NCBI GenBank assembly: GCA_026018925.1
Contig: JAKSZU010000004.1
Location: forward strand, 13,718,964-13,782,963
Direction of reading: 5' to 3'
DNA: 64,000 nt
From: Tupaia tana
Taxonomy: Eukaryota > Chordata > Mammalia > Scandentia > Tupaiidae
The notes beneath the pieces are model-generated. The model was not told the origin of the DNA. It saw nothing but the letters and a program-made list of their open reading frames with translations, and searched no databases. Shown piece by piece: positions 10,640-21,899 of the stretch (its first letter is position 1; every line of letters starts with the position of its first letter). The position numbers and the translations under genes were made by a program.

Positions 10640-11570
10640 GAAGCAGCAGAGGGTAGGTGCCTCCCCAGCCCAGCCACCCCGGTCGCCAGCTGCCCCTGCT
10701 GCCCCCTCGCTAACGGACACCCCGGGTGCCGGGACCCGGCGGGCTCTTCTCAGCACCGCGGGCCTCCAGGCTCCCAGGTCGGGCACCTGCCTCTGCTCAA
10801 ATGCCCAGGCCGTCGGCCGGACAGCGCGGTCCTCGGGCTGCGAGTGCCTGGGGCGGCCGCAGCCCACCGCCCCGCTCCCGGCACCGAGCGCCCCGCGCCG
10901 CCCTCCCTGCGCCTCCTCCCGGAGCGTCCTCCCCGTCGCCGGCTCCCGGCTCCGCAGGTGTCACCGCGAAGAGGGTGTCACCGTACGTCTCCCCTCCGTG
11001 CCCCCTCGCCGCCCTGCCTGCCCTGCCCTGCCCTGCCGGGCCGAGCGCGCTGCGGGGCGCCCTCTCCCTCACAGCCCGGCTCCCGGGCCCCGCGGCGGGC
11101 CGGCCCTCCAGGCAGGCGAGTGACCGCCGCCCGCAACCGCGCGGGCTCGTGCGCTCCCAGCCTCGTGGGCGCCGCTGCCCGGCCGCCTTCGGCCGCTCGA
11201 CCCCTGGGCCTACCTAGCTCAGCCCCGGCCGCCGCCCAGAGGGCCAGCGACACCAGCCAGGCCTGCCGCATGGTCCACTTGCGCCGGCACCTGCTCCAGC
11301 CGGTCTGGGCTTGGTCGGGGCTGCAGCGCCCGCGGCTCCTCCCCGGCCCGGGCGTGGCTCGTCGGGGCGCCGGGCGGGCGAAGGCCGCGGCCTGGCGCGA
11401 CCTCGGAGCTCAGTCCGCGGAGGCAGTAGCACCCGCTTCCGGAGTTCCCGGCGCCCTCCCCTTCCCCGCAGGGAGACCGGCCACCGCGGAGGGCCCTAGG
11501 GCTCCCGGACGCCCAGCCCGGCTGAGCCCCAGCGCTGCATGCCACCCACCGGGGAGGCGTGGGGACCAGG
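10640..11570 (-). promoter_or_regulatory. CpG island over SMPDL3B exon 1
   Basis: Dense CpG and GC-rich sequence surrounds the SMPDL3B start codon, with no TATA box at an obvious position. The minus-strand promoter most likely lies at about 11280-11450, just upstream of the ATG. Long open frames on both strands here come from base composition. Confidence 0.7.
11214..11271 (-). CDS. SMPDL3B: SMPDL3B exon 1 (start codon and signal peptide)
   Basis: On the minus strand an ATG at 11271 opens a 19-codon segment, MRQAWLVSLALWAAAGAEL, a typical cleavable signal peptide with a hydrophobic core and AGA before the likely cleavage site. It ends at a good donor, CTAG|GTAGGC. The human protein begins with a comparable leader followed by AEPG-KFWHI, and the split glycine codon joins exon 2 in frame. 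It sits in a CpG island, as expected for a first exon. The open frame past the donor is intron and should not be read as protein. Confidence 0.88.
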
Positions 11571-11865
11571 GCAGCCCCTGCCGGTGCGGACTGCCAAGCA
11601 GACCACCCATGGCCGCCCAGCAGGCCAACTGCAGAGACAAGCAGGGGGAGGGCTTCTGGGAGGAGGTGACAGTCAATGCCTTTTCTTATTTGTGCCATAG
11701 GGTGCATGAACTGCTGGAGGGAGACAGGACTGGAGTGCAAGAGAGCATGCGCCGGCGACTTTCTCAGGCCTCCCCAGTCCAGGCCTGGAACAGCGCAGAT
11801 GGCCACGTGGGACCTAGCTGCCTTTATCTCTGTACCACCTGTTGGCTGGCTCATCATTTCGTTAA

Positions 11866-12018
11866 AGAATTATTTATTTAATTTTATTTATTCATTCATT
11901 CATTTTTAATTTGACCAGAGAGAGAAAGTAGGAAAGCAAGCCACCAGGTCTGGGACTTGAACCATGGTTGGCCATGTGGGAGTCCAGTGCCTTAACCACC
12001 ACGCCACCTGCCAGCCCC
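11866..12018 (-). mobile_element. SINE-B, full length
   Basis: The minus-strand copy shows the T+ arrangement: AAAGAATTATTT, then AATTTTATTTATTC, then TTTGACCAGAGAG, then head (CCACCACGCCACCTGCCAGCCC). Confidence 0.9.
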
Positions 12019-12384
12019 CCTCATTATTTTTAAAGTGTATTTACTTGTTCGGTCAGTGAGAGAGACAGAGCCCTTTCAGCTGGGTGTGGGGTTTCTTTTA
12101 AACACCTTGGCTTTTGTTAGTGACCGAAGACCCCATTGCTGCCTCCCCCATTAATCCATGAACTCTCTTTGCTCAGGTAGAAAAGCCCCCATCCCAGACA
12201 CAACCAGGCCTCGGGGCAGAGCCAGGGGGTTCAGTCCCACTCAGCCCTCTGCCAGGAGCCTGGTATCTGGATGGCCATGGCATCTTCCTGGGCCTGGCAT
12301 GGCCACTGGACATATCTGCTGCTTTGCTGAGAGCTGGAAGTGGTTCGGATTTCAATTTCTTATGTACTAAAGAGCCTTTTTTCA

Positions 12385-12626
12385 GGACCAGCAGATAGCA
12401 TAATTGCTATGTCATTGGACTCCCATGTAGTTGACCAAGGTTCGAGTCCTGGACCCAGTGGCTTAAACTTACGCGGGCATGTGTGCGTGCCCAAGATCCT
12501 GAGATGAGAATGGAGGAAAATGGATTGCAGCGTGGCCATCCCCCTAGGGGGTGATTTCTCACTTTCTGTCTCTCTGTCTCTCTCTGTCTTTCTGGCAAGC
12601 ACACACACCCTATAGCAAAAACCACT

Positions 12627-12658
<32 letters not shown>
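12385..12658 (+). mobile_element. SINE-A, full length
   Basis: Plus-strand copy with a GGACCAGCAGATAGC head, CCCTATAGC box and a poly(A) of about 30. Confidence 0.9.
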
Positions 12659-12661
<3 letters not shown>

Positions 12662-12889
12662 CTCACTACTTCAGACAGACGGTGCAGAGCACTCACCTGA
12701 CTCTGGACCACTGCCCTTTCCAGGAGAGGGGGCACGGTGGAAGGCTGTGCCGCCTCTCCAGGAGCGTTTCCCTGGCACCGGGCCATAGCCCCGCCTGTGG
12801 CAAAGGCCTTGGGAGCAGGCGGGTGAGCCTTCGGGTCCAAAGGCCTTCACCCTTGCCTGGCCTAGGAGCCTCTGGGAAGCCAGGATGCA

Positions 12890-13470
12890 GGGTTCAAGTC
12901 CACAGAGGCTTCCTTCTAGAAGGCCAGGAATGGGGCAAGAGAAACCCCAGGAGGAGAACGGAGCAGGGACTGCAGAGTGGCATCTCACCTGGGGATACTT
13001 TCTCACTTTACTTACCTCTCACTGTCTCTGTTTCTCTCTCTGATGAGCACACGCACCCTAAGACAAAAACCTCTAACAATTGTTTTAAGAAAGAATGGGC
13101 CGAGAGAAGGCGGACACCTGCGTGGCACTCGGAGGCTCCTGTGGACTCTCACTGGAATGTTCCTCTCAGTCGCCATGTACCGAGCGCTGTGTGGGGCTGG
13201 TGACAGCGTGAGGCACAACGCAGCTCAGAGGCAGTTGATGGCGTGGAGGGTAAGGCACTGGATCCCGCGTGACCGACTGTGCAGTTTGAGTCCCTGACCT
13301 TCCGGCTTGAGAGACACTCTGGGCACATACGCATGCATGCCCACAATCCTGAGCAGAGAACGGAGGAGAAGGGATGGCAGCGTGGCCGGCCCCCTGGGGT
13401 GTGTCTCACTTCCCTGCCTCTCTGTCTCTGCTGAGCACACAGGCCCTATAGCAAAATATTAATACTAATG
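12890..13470 (+). mobile_element. Two old SINE copies
   Basis: A decayed fragment at about 12890-13075 (TC-rich stretch, then CACGCACCCTAAGACAAAAACCTC) and a fuller old copy at about 13228-13470 (GGCAGTTGATGGCGTGG head, GGCCCTATAGCAAAA end). Confidence 0.65.
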
Positions 13471-14725
13471 AAAATAAATAAAAGAGTTTCTAGTTTAGGG
13501 AGAGAAACAGGCTTAGACAGATCCATACAATAGATACCCACGGGAACCATGGTGGGCCCGGACTGGCTGCGTCCTGAAGGCCCTGGACCTCTCCGCCAGG
13601 TCCTGCAGAGCCCCTGGAGGCTTGGGGCGGGGAGGCTCCTAGAACAATGACTTGAGTTTTCCCATCGCAGCAGAGAACGGGCTCTTCCGTTGCTGTGCCG
13701 GCCTCACCAGGGGTCCCTCACCCGGGGAGAAGACCTCTCTCGTCTCAGGCACCGTCCCCTATGGCCTGCGCTGGCCAAGGGGCACAGGGAGCACTCGGGG
13801 ACACCCCAGAGGCCAGGAAAAGGGACTGGCCAAGGTATCAAAGAACCCAGCTGCCGCTCCCGTCCCCCCACCTCTGTCCTGAAGAAAGTCACAGGGGCCT
13901 CAGCCTGGCAGGACAGAGCACGCACACGCACGGTGACCTGCCAGAAGGCAGCGGAGAGACCTTCCAGAGGGCTGAGCTCCCCGCACTCCCGATGACTGTC
14001 CCTGGCTCAGCCAGCATGTCATCGTCTTTGCCAAGGGCTCTGGCCTTCTCGCCAGAGAATTTCCACAGCGCCCGTGACTGGGCTGTGGCTGGCAGGGGAA
14101 GCCAGAGCAGGGGAACAGCATGGGTTCCGCTCTCAGGTCCACTGGGCCTCCCGGGCAGCGGGGCGCTGGGCAGCGGGCACCAAGCGCCTCCTGGAGCTGC
14201 ATGGTGACCGCTTCCCGGCCCAGCCAGAGTGCACAGGGTAACAGGCCTGCTGCCTGTGCTGAGGAGCTGTCCCTTGACTATGTAACCCCCAGTCGCCAAC
14301 CCAGAAGTGGGATTGCTGGATCAAATGGTAGTTCTATTTGTAGATCCCTGAGGAACCTCCATATTGTTCTCCACAGTGGCTGAACCAGTTTACATTCCTA
14401 CCAACAGTGTAGGAGGGTTCCCTTTTCACCACATCCCCGCCAACACTTATCACTTTTTATATTCTCAATCTCTGCCATTCTGACAGGGGTTAGGTGGCAT
14501 CTCATTGTGGTTTTTATCTGCATCTCCCTTATGATGAGGGATGTTGAGTATTTCCTCATATGCTTTTTGGCTGTTCATATGTCTTCCTTAGAGAGATTTT
14601 TGTTCAGCTCATTTTCCCATCTTTTAATTAATCATTTTTTTTTCATAAGGCACTTGAGTTCCCTGTGTATTCTGTGTCCTTTGCTGTGCAGAAACTTCTT
14701 AGTCTGATGTAGTCCCACTTGTCTA

Positions 14726-15535
14726 TTTTTTTTTTTGGAGAGGTTTTTGCTATAGGGCCTCTGTGCTTGCCAGAGAGACAGAAAGCAAGAAATCATTCCC
14801 CAGGGGGATGGCTGTGGACAGAAGTCTGACTACTTTTCCTATTTTTCCAAAATCTTTTCAAAAGGGGGCTGGGGAAGTCATGCCCACAAACCTTAACAGA
14901 CCATTTATTTTCTATTAACTGGATTCTTCCTACCTCCTGTTCCTGGTATAGTATCTTTGATATGTATATTTCAACGGATTACAGTATATTCTTTTGCTTA
15001 TCTCTTCCCAAAACACAGAACTTCTCTTTTCCTTGAGACGTAGATTAAGCCTTTCTTTAACAAGACACAGAACTTCCCTTCTAATCACCAACCTAAGAAT
15101 TGTGGAACCCACCTATAACCTACAAGCCCCCCACCTTCTACATGTCCCGCCTTTTTGGGCCAGACCAATGGAAAATCTTTTTTTTTTTTTTTTTTTAACC
15201 TAAGAAAATCTTCTCACTAAATGTTGTCTGTCAATCTCAAAAACAAATAATAGGAACCTCTGTACATGATCATCCCGAGAAGAGGCCTAGGTCACTCACA
15301 GTTGGCTTGGAAATAAACTGCATTAATTATTAATTATTAATTTTACAGTTGGTTATTTTTTTTTTTCGTCGACATGGCCATGCCGCAATCCCTTCTCCTC
15401 CTTTCTCCTCTCGGTATCTTGGGGGCACACGCACATGCACCCGAAGTGAGTTTTAAGCCACCGGGTCCGGGACGCGAACCGCGGACCACTACACGGGAGT
15501 CCAACGACATAGCCATTACGCTAACTGCTGGTCCC
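14726..15535 (-). mobile_element. SINE-A inside the L1, itself split by an LTR
   Basis: The minus-strand SINE-A occupies 14726-14812 and 15375-15535. ACTTGTCTATTTT on the left and ACTTGCCTATTTT on the right are its target duplication in the L1. The copy is complete apart from the LTR insertion. Confidence 0.9.
14813..15374 (+). mobile_element. Solo LTR, class I endogenous retrovirus (fossil)
   Basis: 562 bp beginning TGTGGACAG and ending in CA, flanked by the 4-bp repeat TGGC (14809-14812 and 15375-15378), as in gammaretrovirus-type elements. It contains a CCCGCCTTTTTGGGCC - GACCAATGG segment and an AATAAA near the 3' end, typical of class I LTRs. No internal region. It is younger than the SINE-A it interrupts, which is younger than the L1. 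Confidence 0.78.
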
Positions 15536-15784
15536 CTACTTGCCTATTTTCGGGATTATTGCCTGTGCTTTGGGAGTCTTATTTAAGAAGTGTTTGCCTA
15601 CTCCAATGTCTCCCCGAGTTTCCCCAGCATTTTCCACCAGTAGTTTTATTGTTTGAGGTCTTAGGTTCAGATCTTTAATCCATTTTGAGTTGATTTTTGT
15701 TAATGGTGAAAGATGGGGATTCAGTTTCATCTTTCTGCAGGTGGATACCCAGTTTTTCCAGCACCATTTACTAAAGAGGCTTTC

Positions 15785-16520
15785 TGTCAGCATCCGCCCC
15801 AGGGCTTGGGTCTAGCTGAATCATGATCAGGGGGCTGCTGGTGAGGAAGAGAAAGAGGACGAAAAAAAGAAAGCCCTCCATCTTGGTAGGACCTGGGAAT
15901 TGGAAAGAATGAGACAAAGACATAGAGTAGAAATGGACACAGGCAGCCTGAGCCTAGGTAGCCCAAGCAACTTGTGCTGTACTTGAGCCGCTGCTTGAGC
16001 CACCCAGACAAACTGGGCCTCTTTATTTATAGTACAAGGAGACATTACACATGTATGTTTTATGACATTTCATAGATTTGTTGCCAGGTTACAGACAAGA
16101 AGAAGCAGTTAACAAATCTATAAGGCCTTAGTCATTCTGGGCCGGGTATATCCCTTGGTGATAATCTCATCAAGAGAAAGTCTTATCTTCTTTTCTAATG
16201 CACAGGAACCTGGCTGTAGGTGTGGGGAAGAAGCTAAAGAACTTCTCCATAAGGAGTGCACCACCACACCCAGAGAAGGCTAAGGAACCTTTCAGACACA
16301 GAGCAGGGATTGGACTTTGCTAATTGGGGTCAAATGCTTCTTGAAGTCCATCAGATGTGTCTGCTGGCACACCCCTAGCAATTTCCACCCTTGCTCTGTC
16401 TGCAGTGAAGGTCAAGGAAAAGACAAGTTACAAGGTTCTGCCAAACCCCAAAAGGACAGGTGGTGTTTGCTCAGAGCATGTCCCCACATCTCAGGTTCTC
16501 TCTCTAAACATGTCCCCACA
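15785..16520 (-). mobile_element. Solo LTR, class II (ERVK-like) endogenous retrovirus (fossil)
   Basis: 736 bp; on the minus strand it starts TGTGGGGACATG and ends GCTGACA, so TG...CA ends are kept. Flanks are GCTTTC and GTTTTC, a near-perfect 6-bp target duplication as in class II elements. An AATAAAGAGGCCCAG segment on the minus strand looks like the polyadenylation region. Interrupts L1 ORF2. No internal genes. Confidence 0.8.
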
Positions 16521-17126
16521 GTTTTCCTTTTCCCAATGGATTGACTGATATCCTTTGTTAAAAATCAGTTGGCTGTAAGCTTTGGGGGTTATTTCTGCGG
16601 TCTCTATTCTATTCCATTGGTCCACATGTCTGTTTTTGTGCCAATATCATGCTATTTTGATGATCACAGCTTTATAGTATATCTTGGGAACAGGGAGTGA
16701 TATGTCTCCTACTCTATTCTTCTTGTGAAGGATTCCTTTTGCAATACGAGGTCTTCTATGATTCCAGACAAATTTTATGATTGTCTTATCTAGATCTGTG
16801 AAGAATATTTCTGGTATTCTGATTGGAATTGCATTAAATATGTAGGTTAATTTGGGTAGAATTGCCATTTTGATTATGTTAATTCTTCCAATCCAGGACC
16901 ATGGGATGTCCTTCCACTTTTTTTTAAAAGAATTATTTATTTTATTTTATATATTCATCAATGATATTGACCTGCAGGTTTCCTTTTTTGTCATGTCCTT
17001 ATCTGTTTTGGGGATGAGGATGATGGAGGTTTCATAAGATGAACTTGGAAGACTTCCTTCCTTTTGAATCTTTAGAAATAATTTTAGTAGGATAGGGGTT
17101 AACTCTTACTTAAAAGTTTTGTAGAT

Positions 17127-17391
17127 GGGAACCAGCAGTTAGCGTAATGGCTATGTCGCTGGACTCCCACGTAGTCGACCGCGGTTCGCGTCCCAGACCC
17201 GGCGGCTTAAAACTCACGCCGGGCACGTGTGCGTGCGTGCCCAAGATCCCAAGAGGAGAATGGAGGAGAAGGGCTTGCGGCGTGACCATCCCCCCTGGGG
17301 GGTGATTTCTTGCTTTCTGTCTCTATGTCTCTCTCTGTCTGTCTGGCGAGCGCAAGCGCCCTATAGCGAAACTTCTCAAAAAAAAAAAAAA
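17127..17391 (+). mobile_element. SINE-A inside the L1
   Basis: Young full-length copy. AGTTTTGTAGA of the L1 is duplicated at 17115-17125 and 17391-17401. Confidence 0.92.
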
Positions 17392-20133
17392 GTTTTGTAG
17401 AATTCAGAAGCGAAGCCATCTGGACCTGGGCTTTTCTTTGTCGGAGGTTATTTATTACTGATTCAATCTCCTGGCTTGTTGTGGGTCTATTCAGGTTCTC
17501 TATGTCCTCCTGATTCAATTTTGGTAGATTATATGCATCCAGGAATTTGTCCATCTCCTCCAAGTTATGTTTGTTGGCATATAGTCGCTCATAGTATCCT
17601 CTAATAATATTTTGTATTTCTACTATGTCTGTTGTAATATTGCCTGTTTCATCACATATTTGATTAATCTCGTTTCTTTCTTTCTTCTTCTTGATCAGTC
17701 TAGCCAATGGTGTGTCGATCTTGTTGATCTTTTCAAAGAACCAGCTTTTGCTTTCATTTATTTTCTGTATGGTTTATTTTCTATTTCATTTCTTTCTGCT
17801 CGAACCTTTATTATTTCTTTTCGCCTGGAATTTTTGGGGTTTGTTGTTGTTTTTCCAATTCCCTGAGGCATGATGACAGGTTATCTATTTGCCATCTTTC
17901 CATCCTTTTCTTATGAGCACTAATTGCTATGAATTTCCCTCTTATGACTGCTTTTGCCATGTCCCATAGATTATGGAGACTTGTGTACTCATTATCATTT
18001 GTTTCCATGAATTTTTTGATTTCAGGCTTAATTTCTTCAGTAGTGAAGAAGTCATTCAGAAGTAGGTTGTTCAGTTTCCATGTGTTTGTGTATTTTGGGG
18101 GTTGTTTCTTGAAATTAATCTTGAGTTTAATTCCATCATGGTCAGAGAAGATGCTGGATACAGTTTCTATGCCTTTGAATCTGTAAAGGCTTGATTTGTG
18201 TCCTAACATATGATCAATCTTTGAAAAGGTTCCATACCGGGGTGAGAAAAATGCATATGTTGTGGATGTAGGGTGGAAAATTCTATGGATATCTGTCAAG
18301 CCCATTTGATTTATAGTATCACTTAGGTCCTGTATCTCTCTATTTATTTTCTGTCTAGAAGATCTGTCTAAAGTAGATAATGGGGTGCTGAGAACTCCAA
18401 CAATTACAGTATTTCCCCCTATCTCTTTTAGCTCCAGCAGTCTTTCCTTCACATATTAAGGTGCACCTGAGTTGGGTGCATAGATATTTATAAGCGTTGT
18501 GTCTTCTTACTGGATTACCCCATTTACTATTATATAATGCCCTTCTTTGTCTCTTCTTACAGTCTTTGTCTTGAAATCTATTTTGTCTGAGATCAATATC
18601 GATACTCCAGCCCTTTTTTGATTTCCATTTGGATGGAATATCATTTTTCCAGCCCTTTACTTTTAGTCTATGTATGTCTTTATCCATAAGGTGAGTTTCT
18701 TGTAGGCAACAGATAGAGGGTTTCTGTTTTTTTATCCATTTGGCCAGTCTATGTCTCTTAATTGGAGAATTTAATCCATTGACATTCAATGTAATTGTCG
18801 ATATTTCTGTACCTGTTCCTTTCATTAAGTGAGCCATTTTCTTGGTTGCTTTTTGTTCTCGTATAATTGTCTGTCTGACTTTTTAGTTTTCCTGGTATAG
18901 AACTCCCTTCAGAACCTCTTGAAGGCTGGTCTGGAGTTGGTAAATTCCTTCAAATTTCATTTATCCAAGAATGTTTTTATCTTTTTTTCCCATATGAAAG
19001 ATAATCTTTCCGGGTATAGTATTCTTGGTTGAAATTGTTTTTCATTCAACACTTTGACTATATTTCCCCATTCTTTCCTTGCCTGCATTGTTTCCGCCAA
19101 GAGATCTGATGTTAGCCTGATTGGGTGACCTTCGTAAGTAACTTGACATTTCCCTCTTGCCAACTTTAGTATCTTGTCTTTGTTGTTTTTGCCAGTCTAG
19201 CTATGATGTGCCTTGGAGAGAATCTCCTTGGGTTGATTCTACTCGGGGTCCTCTGTATTTCTTGGGTCTGGATATTTGAATACTTTTCTAGGTTTGGGAA
19301 TTTTTCTTCCAGGATTTCATGGAATAAATTACCTAGGCCCTTATTATTTTCTTCCTCTTCTGGGATACCAATTATCCGGATGTTGGGGCCCTTGATGGTA
19401 TCCAGTATTCCTTGTACATTATCCTCATTTTTCATTGTTATTTTCTCAATCTTCTTGATACTTTTTTCTAGGTCAGATGTTTTGTCCTCTACATTAGAAA
19501 TTCTATCTCCTGCCTGATCTAATCTACTTTTAATATTTTCAAGGGAGGTTTTGATTTTCTGTATCACATTCTTCAATCCTAGAAGTTCCATCTGGTTCTT
19601 GTTTAAGGTATCTATTTCTTCTATCAAGTCATGAAAGGACTTCCTCATCTCCTGGAGCTCCTTGTCTCTTTTCTCTTCCATCTCAGTTAGTTTGGTCACT
19701 ACAAATATTCTGAATTCCTTACCAGACATGTCCACGACATCCATTGTATTGACTGTGGGTGATGTAGGCTTGATGATTTCCCTTGGGGGAGAGGACTTTT
19801 GTTGGTTGCTCATACTTCTTGAGCCTCTGCCATTGTTCCTAGTCATCAGGTGTTCTGTATTTTGCTTCCTAACTTATCTAAGGTATCTTTGAGTATTAAA
19901 AGTTGTACAGGATTAGAAAATTGATGATTTCTCTTATGGTTGGCCTACCTCTTGCTCACCATTACCATGAACTGTTGCCACTGGTCCTGGGTGGCCCAAA
20001 GAACTCCCTGTTTCTGAGGAGCAATGAGCCTCCAACTGACCTAATAAGCAACACCTCAAGAGCAAAGAAAAACAAAACAAACAAACAAACAAAAATCGCA
20101 TGGTGTGTGCTATTCAAAACACTAAAATTCAGA

Positions 20134-20390
20134 GTCCAAAGGCAAGTAGGGAAGAGCCAGAGGATGAGCTACAGATCCTGGGCAGACAAGCCTGGAGCCG
20201 CAGGCCACCTGGTGTCCAAAACTGCTGGCCGGCTTGATCCAGTTTGCAGGTGGGGTGGGTTGGGGGTGCGAGTTCGTCTTAAAGTCCCACACAACCAACC
20301 TGAGGTCCAAAGAAGAGTAGGGGCGGGGATGTACGAAGGTCCTGGGTGGACGGGCTTGGAGCCACAGGCCGCCTGGTGTCCCTTGAAATC
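20134..20390 (-). repeat. Tandem monomers in the L1 5' UTR
   Basis: On the plus strand GTCCAAAG...CCTGG(A/T)..(A/G)CAAGCCTGGAGCC occurs at 20134 and in variant form at 20305, a period of 171 bp. Shared blocks are GTCCAAAG, TCCTGGG, TGGAGCC(G/A)CAGGCC and CCTGGTGTCC. The second unit is cut off at about 20390, next to a truncated SINE. Confidence 0.75.
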
Positions 20391-20399
20391 AATATTTAA

Positions 20400-21012
20400 T
20401 CTCGTACCCGTTGGCTTAAAACTCATGCTGGGCGCGTGTGCGTCTGTGTCCAAGATCCTGGGAGAACGGAGAAGGAATTGTGGCAAGGCCATCCCCTCTG
20501 GGGGGTGATTTCTCTCTTTCTATCTTTAATAGAAATTAAAACGGGGGCCTGCAGGTGGCAAGGTGGTTAAGGGTGCTGGAGTTCCACATGGCCAACTGTG
20601 TTCAAGTCCTGGACCTGCCAGCTTGCTTTTTTTTACTTTCTCTCTCTCTCACTTTGTCCGTCTCTGGTCAAATCAAAACAAACAAACAAACAAACAAAGT
20701 CAAATAGAATAATTCTTTCTTTAAAAAGAAATTGGGGGAGGGAACCAGCAGTTAGCGTAATGGCTATGTCGCTGGACTCCCACGTAGTCGACCGCGGTTT
20801 GCGTCTCGGACCCAGTGGCTTACAACTCACGCCGGGCGCGTGTGCGTGCGTGCCCAAGATCCCGAGAAGAGAATGGAGGAGAAGGGATTGCGGCGTGACC
20901 ATCCACCCAGGGGGCCTTTCAGTACTACCTTTCTGTTTCTATGTCTCTCTCTTGTCTTTCTGGTGAGTGCATGCGCCCTATAGCAAAACCTCTACAAAAA
21001 AAAAAAACAAAA
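20400..21012 (+). mobile_element. SINE cluster
   Basis: A 5'-truncated SINE-A (about 20400-20535), a SINE-B (about 20544-20700, CAAACAAACAAACAAA tail) and a full-length SINE-A (about 20740-21012), all plus strand. The last has an altered stretch after ATCCACCCAGGGGG. Confidence 0.85.
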
Positions 21013-21240
21013 ATTAAAATGGGCTTCAGATGGGATTAGCAAACAGTGCATGATCCGACATGTCCACATACATCAACCATCTAACTAGAACACACAGAGA
21101 CAGAAACTGATGGCGGCTGCCAGGGACTGCGGAAGAGACTGGGAGCTTGCTAAATCTCCAGTTATTCAAAGTAATTGCATCCTCAATTTTATTCCTGTAT
21201 GAGCAATAGAGCAATATTTTGCTGTACACTTGTGTACACT

Positions 21241-21508
21241 TTTTTTTTTTTTTTTTTTGGAGAGGTTTTTGCTCCAGGGAGCGTGCGCTCACCAGCCAGA
21301 CAGACAGAGGCAGAGAGATAGAAAGCGAGAAATCACCCCCCAGGGGGGATGGCCACGCCGCAATCCCTTCTCCTCCATCCTCCTCTTGGAATCTTGGGCA
21401 TGCACACACACGCGCCCAGTGTGAGTTTAAGCCACCAGGTCCAGGACTCGAACCGCGGTTGACTACGTGGGAGTCCAGCAACATAGCCATTACGCTAACT
21501 GCTGGTCC
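21241..21508 (-). mobile_element. SINE-A, full length
   Basis: Minus-strand copy flanked by TACACTTGTGTACACTTT and TACACTTGTGTATACTTT. Confidence 0.92.
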
Positions 21509-21552
21509 CTACACTTGTGTATACTTTTGTACGATGTTAAAAGGGGAGATTT

Positions 21553-21745
21553 CAGACCAGCCCATGGAGTGGGGTCAAGGCTGCTAGACCCCACAGGGCT
21601 GGCCGTAGTCTGAGTGCCAGACCCAGTGGCATGAGAAACACACTGGTGCATGTGAGTGCTCAAAGTTCCAAAAGGAGAAAGAAGCACTCCCCATGCACAG
21701 AGAGGCTTTCTTGACCCCCTCCTCTCCCTGCGTTTCTCTGGTATG
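21553..21745 (+). mobile_element. Old SINE-C relative
   Basis: GACCAGCCCATGGAGTGG head with GTGCCAGACCCAGTGGCATGA and a decayed body. Weakly supported. Confidence 0.5.
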
Positions 21746-21899
21746 AACTCCATCTGGAACATTTTTTTACAAAAAGAGGGGAGCATAGATTTCATTGTAA
21801 ATGTTTCTACCGCCACCATCACAAAAATGCAGCCATTAGAGCAAAGTTAGAGGGCTCTTTCTTGAATGAATACTTTAAATTGGATTGTGGTGGTAGTAC

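Larger units (their letters stand above)
5653..11213 (-). other. SMPDL3B: SMPDL3B intron 1
   Basis: Intron between the two recognised exons. It contains about ten SINE insertions listed separately. Non-repeat blocks are 5653-6188, 7640-8619, 8836-8935, 9766-10363 and 10640-11213. The last is part of the CpG island. 7445-7630 looks like a very decayed minus-strand SINE-A (GTCACACACACACATGC and a CTGCCGGGTCCAG head remnant). No other gene is visible. Confidence 0.7.
14285..20395 (-). mobile_element. LINE-1, near full length but dead, with nested insertions
   Basis: Minus-strand L1. The 5' UTR (about 19850-20395) contains tandem monomers. ORF1 runs from an ATG at 19846 to about 18900 (coiled coil, then RNA-binding domain) with a frameshift near 19165 and a stop near 18957. 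ORF2 starts near 18837 with endonuclease motifs (LNVNGLNSPIKR, CLQETHL), is frameshifted near 18455, and continues in pieces. At about 16920-16950 a large ORF2 block is missing where the reverse-transcriptase core should be; a short A/T-rich stretch resembling a SINE-B tail lies at the junction. [18 protein letters not shown] at 16868 and [31 protein letters not shown] near 15765 are from the C-terminal part. The 3' end with its poly(A) is not present at 14285. Two SINEs and two LTRs are inserted within it. Confidence 0.93.

Noticed and set aside
10844-11881. 345-codon open frame on the plus strand over the SMPDL3B CpG island
   Set aside because: Arg/Pro/Ala-rich translation with no recognisable domain, opposite the SMPDL3B first exon. 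GC-rich sequence has few stop codons by chance.
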